Source: UBA10649 sp964597445
GTDB taxonomy: Bacteria > Actinomycetota > Actinomycetes > S36-B12
Assembly: GCA_964597445.1 (NCBI GenBank)
Contig: CAZQXO010000017.1
Coordinates: 1 to 40,002, forward strand
Reading direction: 5' to 3'
Length of the DNA: 40,002 bases
The translations under genes were made by a program, and so were the position numbers. The notes under the pieces are model-generated. The model was not told the origin of the DNA. It was given only the letters and a program-made list of their open reading frames with translations, and did no database searches. Below are positions 16,040-24,090 of this stretch, piece by piece. The number at the start of each line of letters is the position of its first letter. Position 1 is the first letter of the stretch.

Positions 16040-16045
16040 ACCCTA
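16040..16045 (-). promoter_or_regulatory. Putative -10 box, leaderless PPOX/TDO/photolyase operon
   Basis: On the minus strand TAGGGT is exactly 6 nt before ATG 16033. It overlaps the stop codon of the thiamine transporter ATPase gene. There is no clear -35 element and no Shine-Dalgarno. Confidence 0.5.
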
Positions 16046-16693
16046 GGGCGCGGTGCCCAGCGAGGACAGCTCGATCACCCGGTCGGCGATGGCGGCCGCC
16101 TCCTCGCGATCATGGGTCACGTGCAGGGCGGCGACACCGGCCTCACGCAGCATGGCACCGACGTCAGCGACGAGCCGCCGTCGAAGGTCGGTGTCGAGGG
16201 CGCTGAAGGGCTCGTCGAGGCCCAGCACCGCCGGTCGGGGAGCCAGGGCGCGGGCGAGGGCCACGCGCTGGGCCTGGCCTCCGCTCAGCTCGTCGGTGCG
16301 CCGGTGCTCGAGGCCCGGCAGGCCCAGCCACTCCAGCAGCTCGACTGCACGCTCGGCCGCGGCCGCCCGCGTCCAGCCATGGCGTCGCAGGCCGTACATC
16401 ACGTTGCCCTGCACGTCGAGGTGAGGGAACAGCAGCGGCTCCTGGAAGATCAGTCCCACCCCGCGCTCGTGGATGGGCGTATCGGTGACATCCGCGCCAT
16501 CGATGACGATGCGGCCTGCGGGCACGGGGACGACCCCGGCGATCTCCCCGAGCAGGGTCGACTTGCCGCTCCCGCTCGGCCCGAGGATCGCGACGATCTC
16601 CGAGGCGCCGACCTGCAGGCGGATGTCGCGCAGGAACACGACACCCTCGTATCCGAGGGCGAGGCCGTCGACGTCGAGTCGTGGTCGTGTCAT
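16043..16693 (-). CDS. thiQ: Thiamine ABC transporter ATP-binding protein
   Basis: This is a 216-residue ABC ATPase with Walker A GPSGSGKST, Q-loop IFQEPLLFPHL, signature LSGGQAQRVALARAL, Walker B followed by DEPFSALD, and H-loop HVTHDREEA. The short length without a C-terminal regulatory domain is typical of ThiQ. It is the third gene of a substrate-binding protein/permease/ATPase set behind a TPP riboswitch. The set imports thiamine or thiamine phosphates. The ATG at 16693 overlaps the permease stop as ATGA. Confidence 0.9.
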   Translation of the reverse strand: MTRPRLDVDGLALGYEGVVFLRDIRLQVGASEIVAILGPSGSGKSTLLGEIAGVVPVPAGRIVIDGADVTDTPIHERGVGLIFQEPLLFPHLDVQGNVMYGLRRHGWTRAAAAERAVELLEWLGLPGLEHRRTDELSGGQAQRVALARALAPRPAVLGLDEPFSALDTDLRRRLVADVGAMLREAGVAALHVTHDREEAAAIADRVIELSSLGTAP

Positions 16694-18288
16694 GCGTGGA
16701 CCTCCTGTCGGATACGTCGACTCGCGGGTGCTCCCCAGCGATCCACGAGGAGCACCAAGGTCAGGGTGAGGATGACGAGCACTACCGCCAGAACGGCGGC
16801 GACGCCGAGGGACTGCTCGCCCGGTCGTCCGAGGAGCCGGACGATCTGCACCGGCACCGTCGGCGAAGCCGTGCGTCCCAGGAACGCGGCCGCGCCGAAC
16901 TCGCCGAGGGAGACGGCTCCGGCCAGCGCGGCCGAGGCCACGACCACCACGCGCAGCACCGGTCCGTAGACGGTCCAGAAGGCGCGGCTGGGCGTGGCGC
17001 CCAGCGTCGCCGCCACCGCGGTCAGCCGTATGTCGGTGCTCCGGAGTCCGGGCGCGACGACGGCCACGACGAGCGGCACGGCCACGAGGGCATGGGCCAG
17101 GGGGATGAGCAGTCCGGTGGATCGCAGGTCCCAGGGCGGTCGGCTGAAGGCGAGCAGGAGGCCGAGTCCGATGGTGGCGGCCGAGACGCCGAGCGGGACG
17201 ATGGCCAGAAGTGTGATGACGCGAGCGCGTCCGGACGCGAGGACGGCGACCGCCGCGAGCGTTCCCACGACTGCCGCGACGACGGCCGTGGCGAGCGCGT
17301 AGGTCAGCGAGATCCCGATCGCAGCGGCGGGCGAGCCCAGTCGCGTGGTTCCGGCGTCGATGGATCCGAGCGAGGACCACCAGGCCAGTGTCCAGCCGTC
17401 GGACCCCCGGATCGATGCCGCCACGAGGGCAAGCACCGGTGCGGCCACGATGACGACGCCGAGGGCAGCCGTGCCGAGGACGGCCACGCGTGCCGTGAAC
17501 TGTCGGGGCAGCGGACGCAGCGCGATGGGTCGTCCGCGTCGTGCGGGTGACCGACGCGAGGCCACGGCGCCGAGAATCAGCACGGTCGAGACGACTGCGA
17601 GCTGGACGAGTGCGGTTGCTGCGGCACCGGGGAAGTCGAGCAGCACGGACGTCTGCCGCAGGACCTGGGCCTCGAGGGTTCGCGTCGACGCGTCACCCAG
17701 CAGCAGCACGATGCCGAGAGACGTGAACGAGAAGACGAACACGACCGCGGCGCTCGAGGCGATCGACGATCGCAGGCTGGGAAGGGTGACGTCCACGAAG
17801 GCGCGAACGCGTGACGCACCGAGCGTCCGGGCGACCAGTTCGTAGTCGCCGGAGTGCTGCGCCCACTGCGCACCGACGATGCGGGTGACGACAGCGATGT
17901 TGACGTAGGCATGCGCGAGCACGACGATGCCGAAGCCCTCGACCGTCCCGCCGCCGAGGAGGCTGCGCATCGCAAGAGCGACGACGACGGTGGGGAGGAC
18001 GAACGGCACGGTGACCAGCGCCTGCACGAAGGCCCGACCGCGGTAGCGGTAGCGGGAGGTGACGTTGGCGAGAGGGAGTCCGACCGCAAGGGCGAGAGCG
18101 GTGCTCGCCAGCGCCTGCGCGGTGGCCAGTCCGGCGATCTCCCAGAGGGACGCACTCGCCAGCTGATCGAGGAGGCTGACGTCGGCGCTCGAGCTGACCG
18201 TGACACCCAGGGTGATGAGGGGATAGGCGAGGAAGGCGGCCAAGAAGACCGCCGGCACGACCCAGGCCCACCGCACCCACCGGGGCAT
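16690..18288 (-). CDS. thiP: Thiamine ABC transporter permease, fused double domain
   Basis: This is a 531-residue membrane protein with two tandem binding-protein-dependent permease domains (about 1-260 and 285-525) in one chain, as in ThiP of the ThiBPQ importer. Each half has about six helices. Each contains an EAA-type cytoplasmic loop: ARTLGASRVRAFVDVTLPSLR in the first half and AATLGATPSRAFWTVYGPVLR in the second. The start is ATG 18288, 2 nt after the stop of the substrate-binding protein; the frame to 18315 overlaps that gene. Expression should depend on the TPP riboswitch upstream of the operon. Confidence 0.9.
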   Translation of the reverse strand: MPRWVRWAWVVPAVFLAAFLAYPLITLGVTVSSSADVSLLDQLASASLWEIAGLATAQALASTALALAVGLPLANVTSRYRYRGRAFVQALVTVPFVLPTVVVALAMRSLLGGGTVEGFGIVVLAHAYVNIAVVTRIVGAQWAQHSGDYELVARTLGASRVRAFVDVTLPSLRSSIASSAAVVFVFSFTSLGIVLLLGDASTRTLEAQVLRQTSVLLDFPGAAATALVQLAVVSTVLILGAVASRRSPARRGRPIALRPLPRQFTARVAVLGTAALGVVIVAAPVLALVAASIRGSDGWTLAWWSSLGSIDAGTTRLGSPAAAIGISLTYALATAVVAAVVGTLAAVAVLASGRARVITLLAIVPLGVSAATIGLGLLLAFSRPPWDLRSTGLLIPLAHALVAVPLVVAVVAPGLRSTDIRLTAVAATLGATPSRAFWTVYGPVLRVVVVASAALAGAVSLGEFGAAAFLGRTASPTVPVQIVRLLGRPGEQSLGVAAVLAVVLVILTLTLVLLVDRWGAPASRRIRQEVHA

Positions 18289-18290
18289 GG

Positions 18291-19355
18291 TCAGCGCCCC
18301 ATCACCGAACCCCACTCGGCCAGCCAGTCGGCGAGGTTCGCGGCGACCTCGTCAGCGGGGAGCTGCAAGGGGTCATCCACCGTCGCAGCGAACTGCTGGA
18401 AGACGTCCGGCAGGGGCACGCCCATGCGCGCGGGGAAGACGAACATCGAGAGGGGCACATCGGCCTGCACCGGCTCGGAGAGGAGCCAGTCGATGACGGT
18501 GCGAGCGCCCTCCGGGTTCGCCGCCCCGGCCAGCACTCCTGCGTACTCGACCTGCCGGTAGCAGCCGTCCGTCATCGCCGAGGTGGACGGACGCTCAGGC
18601 TTGGGATCCTCCGCGTAGACGATCTCGGCCGGAGGGGACGTCGCGTAGGAGACGACGAGGGGCCGTGTTCCCTCGCCGCCCCCGCTGAACTCGCCGTAGT
18701 AGGCATCGGTCCAGGAGCCGGCGATGCTCACGCCGTTCTCGCGCAGGGAGGTCCAGTAATCCGTCCAGCCGTCGCCGTAGCGGGCGATGGTCGCGAGGAG
18801 GAAGGCCAGTCCCGGTGACGAGGTTGCCGGATCCTGCACGACCAGCATGTCGCGGTAGGTCGGATCGATGAGGTCATCGAGGGTCGTCGGTGCGGGCACG
18901 CCGCGAGCGGTCAGCTCCGCATCGTCGATGTTGACGCACACATCACCGAAGTCGATCGGGGTGACGACGCCGCCGCCGGTATCGCCCTGCAGCTCCGGCA
19001 CGAGCGTGTCCAGCTCGGGCGACTCGTAGGGCTCGAACACCCCGGCATCCAGGGCTCGGCTCAGCAGCGTGTTGTCGATGCCGAACATCACGTCGGCCGT
19101 CGGGTTGCCCGCCGCGAGGACGGCCCCGGCGACCATGCTCCCGGCATCGGTGCCGCTCACGATCTCGAGGGTGATGCCGGTATCGGCGGTGAGCTGCGTG
19201 AGCAGATCCTCACTCAGGACGAACGAGTCATGCGCCAGGAGGCGCACGGTGCTGGGCGCCCCGGGTGCGGGCGCGGCCTCCGGCTCGGTGCTGGAGCACC
19301 CGGCAAGGGCGAGCCCCATGGCCAGGACCGGAACAACGATGATGCGACGACGCAT
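18291..19355 (-). CDS. Thiamine ABC transporter substrate-binding lipoprotein
   Basis: This is a 354-residue solute-binding protein of the TbpA/ThiB family. The signal peptide ends in the lipobox LALAGC with C20, so the protein is lipid-anchored on the outer face of the membrane. The mature part begins with RLLAHDSFVLSEDLL, typical of thiamine-binding proteins. It continues with SGTDAGSMVAGAVLAAGNPTADV, TPIDFGDVCVNID and YRDMLVVQDPATSSPGLAFL. The aromatic residues W195-region, Y209-region and the DGCYRQVEYAG segment probably hold the thiazolium/pyrimidine rings, by homology. The start ATG 19355 follows AAGGGA, which lies in the 3' arm of the TPP aptamer. Confidence 0.92.
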   Translation of the reverse strand: MRRRIIVVPVLAMGLALAGCSSTEPEAAPAPGAPSTVRLLAHDSFVLSEDLLTQLTADTGITLEIVSGTDAGSMVAGAVLAAGNPTADVMFGIDNTLLSRALDAGVFEPYESPELDTLVPELQGDTGGGVVTPIDFGDVCVNIDDAELTARGVPAPTTLDDLIDPTYRDMLVVQDPATSSPGLAFLLATIARYGDGWTDYWTSLRENGVSIAGSWTDAYYGEFSGGGEGTRPLVVSYATSPPAEIVYAEDPKPERPSTSAMTDGCYRQVEYAGVLAGAANPEGARTVIDWLLSEPVQADVPLSMFVFPARMGVPLPDVFQQFAATVDDPLQLPADEVAANLADWLAEWGSVMGR

Positions 19356-19364
19356 GTGTGGGAT

Positions 19365-19456
19365 CCCTTCCCTCCGCTGGCATTACCCAGATCAGGTTCA
19401 TGGGTCGGTGGGAGCGGCCACCCTCTCAGCCCGCCGATCTCGCGAGCTCCCCTTCG
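19365..19456 (-). ncRNA. TPP riboswitch (THI element)
   Basis: Reading the minus strand, the leader of the thiamine transporter operon contains the conserved THI-box blocks in order. These are GGGGAGC, a P3-like stem CTCGC/GCGGG, CTGAGAGGG (19421-19429), ACCTGATCTGGGTAATG with P5 pairing CTGG/CCAG, and GCCAGCGGAGGGA. TPP binding would fold the 3' arm GGAGGGAAGGGA, which is also the only Shine-Dalgarno before ATG 19355 (AAGGGA, 8 nt spacing). This suggests translational control, with translation blocked when TPP is abundant. No separate expression platform or U-tract is visible. The exact 5' edge is approximate. Confidence 0.95.
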
Positions 19457-19506
19457 CAGGTGAGGTTAGTACGCCCGCCCTGGTGACGCACCCGCGGGTC
19501 GGTGAG

Positions 19507-19512
19507 TAGCCT
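19507..19512 (+). promoter_or_regulatory. Putative -10 box, leaderless PH-domain operon
   Basis: TAGCCT is exactly 6 nt before GTG 19519. This promoter is divergent from the riboswitch-controlled operon. Confidence 0.5.
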
Positions 19513-19518
19513 CGAGAG

Positions 19519-20013
19519 GTGCCCGCGGATGCTGCCTTCACCTCCACGGAGGGGTGGACCCCGGTCTCCCCCCGGCTCATCACGGCCCGGCGCATCGTGC
19601 TCCTTCTCTCCTACCTGGTCGTCGCTGCGGTCGTGGTGGCGCTGTTCGTGATCCCGGATGTCCCGCGGTGGGCTGCGTACGTCGTGCTCGGGGCGGCGCT
19701 GGTCGTCCTCGTCTGGCTGTGGTGGCTCATCGGTCGCCGCGTGCGCTCCTTCGGCTACGCGGAGCGGGGCGATGACCTGCTCGTCACGAGCGGCATCCTG
19801 TTCCGGCGCCTGGTGATCGTCCCCTACGGGCGCATGCAGCTTGTCGACGTCAAGGCCGGCCCCATCGACCGATGGCTCGGGGTCACCACCGTCCAGCTGC
19901 ACACCGCGGCCGCGACCACCGATGCGAGCATCCCGGGCCTCATTCCCGCGGACGCGGCGGCCCTGCGGGACCGCCTGGCCCGGCGCGGCGAGAAGAGGTC
20001 GGCCGGCCTGTGA
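19519..20013 (+). CDS. PH domain-containing membrane protein (YdbS-like)
   Basis: This is a 164-residue protein with two N-terminal transmembrane helices (about 28-48 and 52-72) followed by a bacterial PH domain (bPH_2, about 78-150). The core reads DDLLVTSGILFRRLVIVPYGRMQLVDVKAGPIDRWLGVTTVQLHTAA. This matches the small partner of the Bacillus YdbS-YdbT pair, which is linked to bacteriocin resistance; the biochemical function is unknown. GTG 19519 has no Shine-Dalgarno but a -10-like box 6 nt upstream. The stop overlaps the start of the larger partner as GTGA, so the pair is translationally coupled. Confidence 0.85.
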   Translation: MPADAAFTSTEGWTPVSPRLITARRIVLLLSYLVVAAVVVALFVIPDVPRWAAYVVLGAALVVLVWLWWLIGRRVRSFGYAERGDDLLVTSGILFRRLVIVPYGRMQLVDVKAGPIDRWLGVTTVQLHTAAATTDASIPGLIPADAAALRDRLARRGEKRSAGL

Positions 20014-21407
20014 CGGAGCCGCAGCCACCCGCCTCGAGCATCGGTGACGATCTCGGTCTCGGTCTCGTGCTTCCCAGTGGTGCCGGGGCGGATGAGCAGG
20101 GACGACGCCGGGTTCATCCCGTGACACCGCTCGTGCACGGAGTGACGGCCCTGCCGGTGGCGGCACTCATCTCCTTCGCCTGGGGCAGCGGCCTGCTCGT
20201 CACCCTCGGGCTGGGGGCGTTCGCGGCCGGCGTCCTGCTCGTTGTTCTCATCGGCATCGCGGTGACGGCGTGGTCGTACCTGGCGTGGCGGAACCTGTGG
20301 TTCTGGTTCGACGAGGACGGAGACTTCCGGGTCGACTCAGGCGTGATCACGCATCGCTCGCGCCGACTGCAGCTCAGCCGGCTGCAGGCGGTCGACGTGG
20401 CGCAGCCGCTGTTCGCCCGCCTGTTCGCGATGGCCGAGGTGTCGATCGAGGTTGCCGGCACCGGTGACTCGCGGGTGAAGATGCGCTACCTGCGCTTGCA
20501 GGATGCACGGGCGCTGCGGAGCGAGGTGCTCGCGCGCGCCGCGGGCCTGCGGCCGGAGGCGGGCGAGGCTCCTGAGGTCGTCGTCGCCACGGTGCCCACG
20601 CGTGACCTCGCCCTCTCGCTCCTGATGCGCAGCGTCACGGCCGGCCTGCTGCTCGTCACGGCCGTCCTGCTCGTCGGCACTGTCCTGTTCCAGGGCTGGG
20701 AGGGACTCGCCCTCGTGCTGGTCACCGGAGGCGTCCCGATCATCGTCGTCATCGCGGAGTTCATGCGGTACTTCCGCTTCACGGTGAGCGAGTCGCCGGA
20801 CGGCCTGCGCCTCAGGTTCGGTCTCGCCCGCACGGAGACCCGCACGGTTCCGCCCGGGCGGGTCCAGGCCGTGGAGTTCGTCGAGCCCTTCCTCTGGCGC
20901 AGGTGGACGTGGGTGCGCGTGCGACTCACGATCGCCGGAGTGGGCGCCGACGATCGGAACAGCGGCAACCGGGAGACCCTCCTCATGCCGGTCGCCCCGC
21001 GCGAGGTCGCGATCGCTCTGGTCCACCGACTGCTGCCGGGAATGGACATCGAGTCGATGGCCTGGATCGCAGCACCGGAGCGCAGTCGCTGGCGCTCGCC
21101 GATTCAGTGGCGCCGACTCGCGGTCGCGTGGGATGCGCAGGTGCTCGCTGCGCGCCGCGGGCGCGTGACCCGTCGGCTGGCCGTTGTGCCGCACGCCCGC
21201 ACGCAGTCGGTGCGCCTCACCCAGGGCCCATGGGAGCGAGCCTTGGATCTCGCGACGCTGCATGTCGACGTGGCTCCCGGCCCGGTGCGGGTGCGCGCCC
21301 TGCACCTCGATTCCGTGACAGCCCGGGAGATCGGCGACGCGCAGGCCGAGCGGGCCCGGCTGGCCCGAGGCTCCGACACGTCCACTCGATGGGCCAACCC
21401 GAGCTAG
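20010..21407 (+). CDS. Multi-PH-domain membrane protein (YdbT-like)
   Basis: This is a 465-residue protein with paired hydrophobic helices near residues 40-90 and 205-255. Three bPH_2-like modules are visible. The first is around DGDFRVDSGVITHRSRRLQLSRLQAVDVAQPLFARLF, the second around LRLRFGLARTETRTVPPGRVQAVEFVEPFLWRRW, and the third around VLAARRGRVTRRLAVVPHARTQSVRLTQGPWERAL. The YdbT subfamily has this triple arrangement. The modules are internal repeats that probably arose by duplication. The start GTG 20010 overlaps the stop of the small partner. The final CTAG is shared with the stop codon of the convergent threonine aldolase. Confidence 0.85.
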   Translation: MTEPQPPASSIGDDLGLGLVLPSGAGADEQGRRRVHPVTPLVHGVTALPVAALISFAWGSGLLVTLGLGAFAAGVLLVVLIGIAVTAWSYLAWRNLWFWFDEDGDFRVDSGVITHRSRRLQLSRLQAVDVAQPLFARLFAMAEVSIEVAGTGDSRVKMRYLRLQDARALRSEVLARAAGLRPEAGEAPEVVVATVPTRDLALSLLMRSVTAGLLLVTAVLLVGTVLFQGWEGLALVLVTGGVPIIVVIAEFMRYFRFTVSESPDGLRLRFGLARTETRTVPPGRVQAVEFVEPFLWRRWTWVRVRLTIAGVGADDRNSGNRETLLMPVAPREVAIALVHRLLPGMDIESMAWIAAPERSRWRSPIQWRRLAVAWDAQVLAARRGRVTRRLAVVPHARTQSVRLTQGPWERALDLATLHVDVAPGPVRVRALHLDSVTAREIGDAQAERARLARGSDTSTRWANPS

Positions 21408-22447
21408 GACGCGAGTGAGGCCTCGATCGCGGCGACGAAGCGGTCGATGTCATCCACCGTGGTGTCCCAGGCGCACATCCACCGGACCTCGCCGGTGTGC
21501 TCGTTCCAGGTGTAGAAGCGGTGCTCCTGCTGAAGCCGCGTCGTCACGTCGGGATCGAGGACGGCGAACACTGCATTGGCCTCCACCGCCTGGGTGATGC
21601 GCACGCCGTCCAGGTGCCGAACGCGTGACGCGAGCAGCTGGGCCATCGCGTTGGCGTGCTCCGCGTTACGGCGCCAGAGGTCGCCCTCGAACAGGGCGAG
21701 CAGCTGGGCGCTGATGAAACGCATCTTGCTGGCCAGCTGCATGGACGTCTTGCGCAGGAAGTCGACACCCGGTGCTGCAGCGGGATCGAGCACGACCACG
21801 GCCTCGCTCATCATGCCGCCGTTCTTCGTGGCGCCGAGTGAGATGACATCGGCGCCCACAGCGGCCTCGGCGAGGGTGCAGCCCAGAGATGCTGCCGCGT
21901 TGGCGAGCCGGGCACCGTCGACATGGAAGCGCATGCCGAGTCGATGCACATGGTCCGCGAGGGTGCTGAGCTCGGCAGGTGTGTAGGCCGTCCCGTACTC
22001 GGTCGACTGGGTCACGGAGACGACACCGGGCTGCGATCGATGCACGACGCCGAAGCCCCAGGCCTCGGTGTCGATGAGGTCAGTCGTGAGCTTGCCGTCG
22101 GGCGTCGGAATGGTCCAGAGCTTGAGGCCGGCCATCACCTCGGGTGCCCCACCCTCATCCATGTTCACGTGCGCCGTCGACGGGCAGATGATCGACTCCC
22201 AGCGTCGGGCGGTCGCCTGCAGTGCGACGACGTTCGCTCCCGTGCCGTTGAACACGGGGAACACCTCTGCCGTGGGTCCGAAGTGACCGCGGATGACCTC
22301 GCGCAGGCGTGCCGTGACGTCATCGTCGCCGTACGACGTCTGATGCCCGGCGTTCGCGGCGGTCATGGCGGCAAGAACCTCGGGGTGCACGCCGGCGTAG
22401 TTGTCGCTCGCGAAACCCCGCCACAGGGTCGCGTCGGGATCAGTCAT
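21404..22447 (-). CDS. Low-specificity threonine aldolase family (PLP enzyme)
   Basis: This is a 347-residue fold-type I PLP enzyme of the threonine aldolase/beta-eliminating lyase family. It cleaves L-threonine or allo-threonine to glycine and acetaldehyde. The PLP lysine is K208 in SLGATKNGG and the ring-binding aspartate is D177 in FHVDGARLANA. The N terminus FASDNYAGVHPEVL and SYGDDDVTARL fit the family. The protein could instead act on another beta-hydroxy amino acid. Its start overlaps the small upstream gene by 8 bases, so the two are probably one transcript. Confidence 0.9.
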   Translation of the reverse strand: MTDPDATLWRGFASDNYAGVHPEVLAAMTAANAGHQTSYGDDDVTARLREVIRGHFGPTAEVFPVFNGTGANVVALQATARRWESIICPSTAHVNMDEGGAPEVMAGLKLWTIPTPDGKLTTDLIDTEAWGFGVVHRSQPGVVSVTQSTEYGTAYTPAELSTLADHVHRLGMRFHVDGARLANAAASLGCTLAEAAVGADVISLGATKNGGMMSEAVVVLDPAAAPGVDFLRKTSMQLASKMRFISAQLLALFEGDLWRRNAEHANAMAQLLASRVRHLDGVRITQAVEANAVFAVLDPDVTTRLQQEHRFYTWNEHTGEVRWMCAWDTTVDDIDRFVAAIEASLAS

Positions 22448-22652
22448 TCCGCAGTCGATTCACAGTCCATCCCATGGCGCCCGCGATCACGGCGACAAGC
22501 CCGGCGAACAGGAGCGCTCCCGTGTCCCAGCCGAGAACCGAGACGCGGACGATGAGGGCGCCTCCCATCATCAGGAGGGCGAAGCCCTGGAGGAACAGCG
22601 AGAAGCGGAGCAGACGGCGGGTGCTGTCATTCGCGTCGGGGGCGTCGGCCAT
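22440..22652 (-). CDS. Small two-helix membrane protein, unknown
   Basis: I do not recognise a family. The 70-residue protein has two predicted transmembrane helices (about 17-36 and 43-62) joined by a short VLGWDTG turn. It has an acidic N terminus (ADAPDAND) and ends in NRLRND. Its 3' end overlaps the start of the threonine aldolase gene by 8 bases, which supports translation of both. CAGGAT lies exactly 6 nt upstream of ATG 22652 on the minus strand, again with no Shine-Dalgarno, suggesting a leaderless transcript. Confidence 0.7.
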   Translation of the reverse strand: MADAPDANDSTRRLLRFSLFLQGFALLMMGGALIVRVSVLGWDTGALLFAGLVAVIAGAMGWTVNRLRND

Positions 22653-22658
22653 GACGCC

Positions 22659-22664
22659 ATCCTG
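22659..22664 (-). promoter_or_regulatory. Putative -10 box, leaderless small membrane protein/threonine aldolase
   Basis: CAGGAT on the minus strand is exactly 6 nt before ATG 22652. Confidence 0.4.
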
Positions 22665-22687
22665 TCAAACGGCGACGACGCGCGCCC

Positions 22688-23284
22688 TCAGCCGGTGGAG
22701 TTCCACAGAGCGATCACCGGCGTCTCATGCTCGTGACCGAGAGCGGAGAGTCGACCGGCGTCGAGGGCGAACAGTCGCCCGTCGATCGGCGGCAGGCCCA
22801 GCCACGTGGCGGTGAGGATGCGCAGCACGTGGCCGTGGGCGACCAGCACGCAGTCCTGTCCGTCGGCCAGAACGGGAGTGCAGCGATCCAGGACGCGCCT
22901 GGTGCGCGCGCCCACATCCGCGAGCTGCTCACCGGGGGTCTCACCGGCGGGAACCGGGTGGTCCCAGATGAGCCACGCGGGGTCGGCGAACTCCGAGCGG
23001 ATCTCCGCGGTCGTGCGCCCCTCCCAGGCTCCGTAGTCCCATTCGAGCAGGTCGGGCGTCGTGGCATCGGGGTGCAGTCCCGCCAGCTCCGCCGTACGGC
23101 GGGCACGACTGAGCGGACTGCTCAGGACGAGACCGGGCTCGAGCGAGGTGAGTGACGGGGCGAGCGACGCGGCGACCTGCTCACCGCCGGAGGTGAGCGG
23201 TATGTCCGTGCGCCCGGTGTGGCGTCCGGACCTGCTCCACTCGGTCTCGCCATGACGGATCAGCCAGATGCGGGGGGATGGCAT
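22688..23284 (-). CDS. Histidine phosphatase family protein
   Basis: This is a 198-residue phosphoglycerate mutase-like phosphatase. The phospho-accepting histidine is H11 in LIRHGETEW. The second catalytic histidine is in VLVAHGHVLRI near residue 150. R10, the Arg in SSPLSRARRTAELAG and E87-region (LLEWDYGAWEGRT) complete the pocket. Bacterial members dephosphorylate sugar phosphates, phosphoserine or cofactor precursors; the substrate cannot be assigned here. Its ATG overlaps the stop of the upstream YczE-type gene as ATGA, so the two are co-translated. Confidence 0.88.
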   Translation of the reverse strand: MPSPRIWLIRHGETEWSRSGRHTGRTDIPLTSGGEQVAASLAPSLTSLEPGLVLSSPLSRARRTAELAGLHPDATTPDLLEWDYGAWEGRTTAEIRSEFADPAWLIWDHPVPAGETPGEQLADVGARTRRVLDRCTPVLADGQDCVLVAHGHVLRILTATWLGLPPIDGRLFALDAGRLSALGHEHETPVIALWNSTG

Positions 23285-24024
23285 CACGCCTCCAGTTCGG
23301 GATGCACGTCGCGCTCCACCGCGCGCGTGACGGTGGTGCGGGACGAGGAACGGCCGCTGACCGCCCCCATGACGCGCAGACCGTAGCCGACCGCAGGCCC
23401 GACGAGCAGGGCGAACAGGACGGTGCCGATGCCCACCGTGCCTCCGAGCAGCCAGCCGAGCACGAGCACGACCGACTCGATCGCCAGGCGCACTCGGCTC
23501 ACGGGCCACCCCGTGCGCTGGTGGATGCCGGTCATCCATCCGTCGCGCGGACCCGGACCGAGACCAGTGGTCAGGTAGATGCCACTGCCCAGGCCGATGA
23601 GGGCGATGCCCGCCAGCACCATGGCGAGACGGACGAGCAGCAGTCCGATGCCGTCGCCGGTGGGGCTGGGAAGCAGGAGCAGCATCACCTGCAGTGCTGT
23701 CGCGATGACGATCGCGTTCATGATGGTGCCGAGGCCGGGGCGCTCGCGCAGCGGGATCCACAGCAGGAGCACGGTGACGCTGATGGCGAAGGTGGCCACG
23801 CCGATGGAGATGGGCAGCTTCGTGGTGAGGCCCTGCGCCAGCACGGTCCAGGGGCCGTTGCCGAGCCCAGCCGAGACGAGCAGCGCCTCGCCGGTGCCGA
23901 AGAGCCACAGCCCGAGGACGAGCAGGCCGAAGGTTCCCGGCCCGGTGCGCCAGCGGGAGTCCGACCGCCACGAGGTGTGGGGCACCGTGTGCGAGGGCGC
24001 GAGGGCACTCCAGCGTCGGCGCAT
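23284..24024 (-). CDS. YczE/YyaS-type integral membrane protein
   Basis: This is a 246-residue protein with five or six transmembrane helices. Features match the YczE/YyaS/YitT group: LFGTGEALLVSAGLGNGPWTVLAQGLTT after the first helix, and GSGIYLTTGLGPGPRDGWMTGI in the middle, an internally repeated glycine-rich motif. The family's function is not established; some members lie near transcription regulators or surfactin genes. I start it at ATG 24024, preceded at exactly 6 nt by CAGACT on the minus strand. The frame extending to 24795 runs opposite the cupin and moeA genes and is not supported. Confidence 0.82.
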   Translation of the reverse strand: MRRRWSALAPSHTVPHTSWRSDSRWRTGPGTFGLLVLGLWLFGTGEALLVSAGLGNGPWTVLAQGLTTKLPISIGVATFAISVTVLLLWIPLRERPGLGTIMNAIVIATALQVMLLLLPSPTGDGIGLLLVRLAMVLAGIALIGLGSGIYLTTGLGPGPRDGWMTGIHQRTGWPVSRVRLAIESVVLVLGWLLGGTVGIGTVLFALLVGPAVGYGLRVMGAVSGRSSSRTTVTRAVERDVHPELEA

Positions 24025-24030
24025 GCGCGG

Positions 24031-24036
24031 AGTCTG
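24031..24036 (-). promoter_or_regulatory. Putative -10 box, leaderless YczE/phosphatase operon
   Basis: CAGACT on the minus strand lies exactly 6 nt before ATG 24024. Confidence 0.35.
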
Positions 24037-24078
24037 GCACGGGTCCGCGCTTTGCTGCGCGACGCCGCCTTCCGGGGT

Positions 24079-24084
24079 TACAGT
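24079..24084 (+). promoter_or_regulatory. Putative -10 box, leaderless cupin lipoprotein gene
   Basis: TACAGT lies exactly 6 nt before GTG 24091. This decides between GTG 24091 and the adjacent ATG 24094. Confidence 0.5.
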
Positions 24085-24090
24085 GCGAGG

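Noticed and set aside
19356..19518. Possible transcription terminator downstream of the TPP aptamer.
   Set aside because: No GC-rich hairpin with a U-tract lies between the aptamer and the start codon. The Shine-Dalgarno lies in the aptamer's 3' arm, so translational control is simpler.
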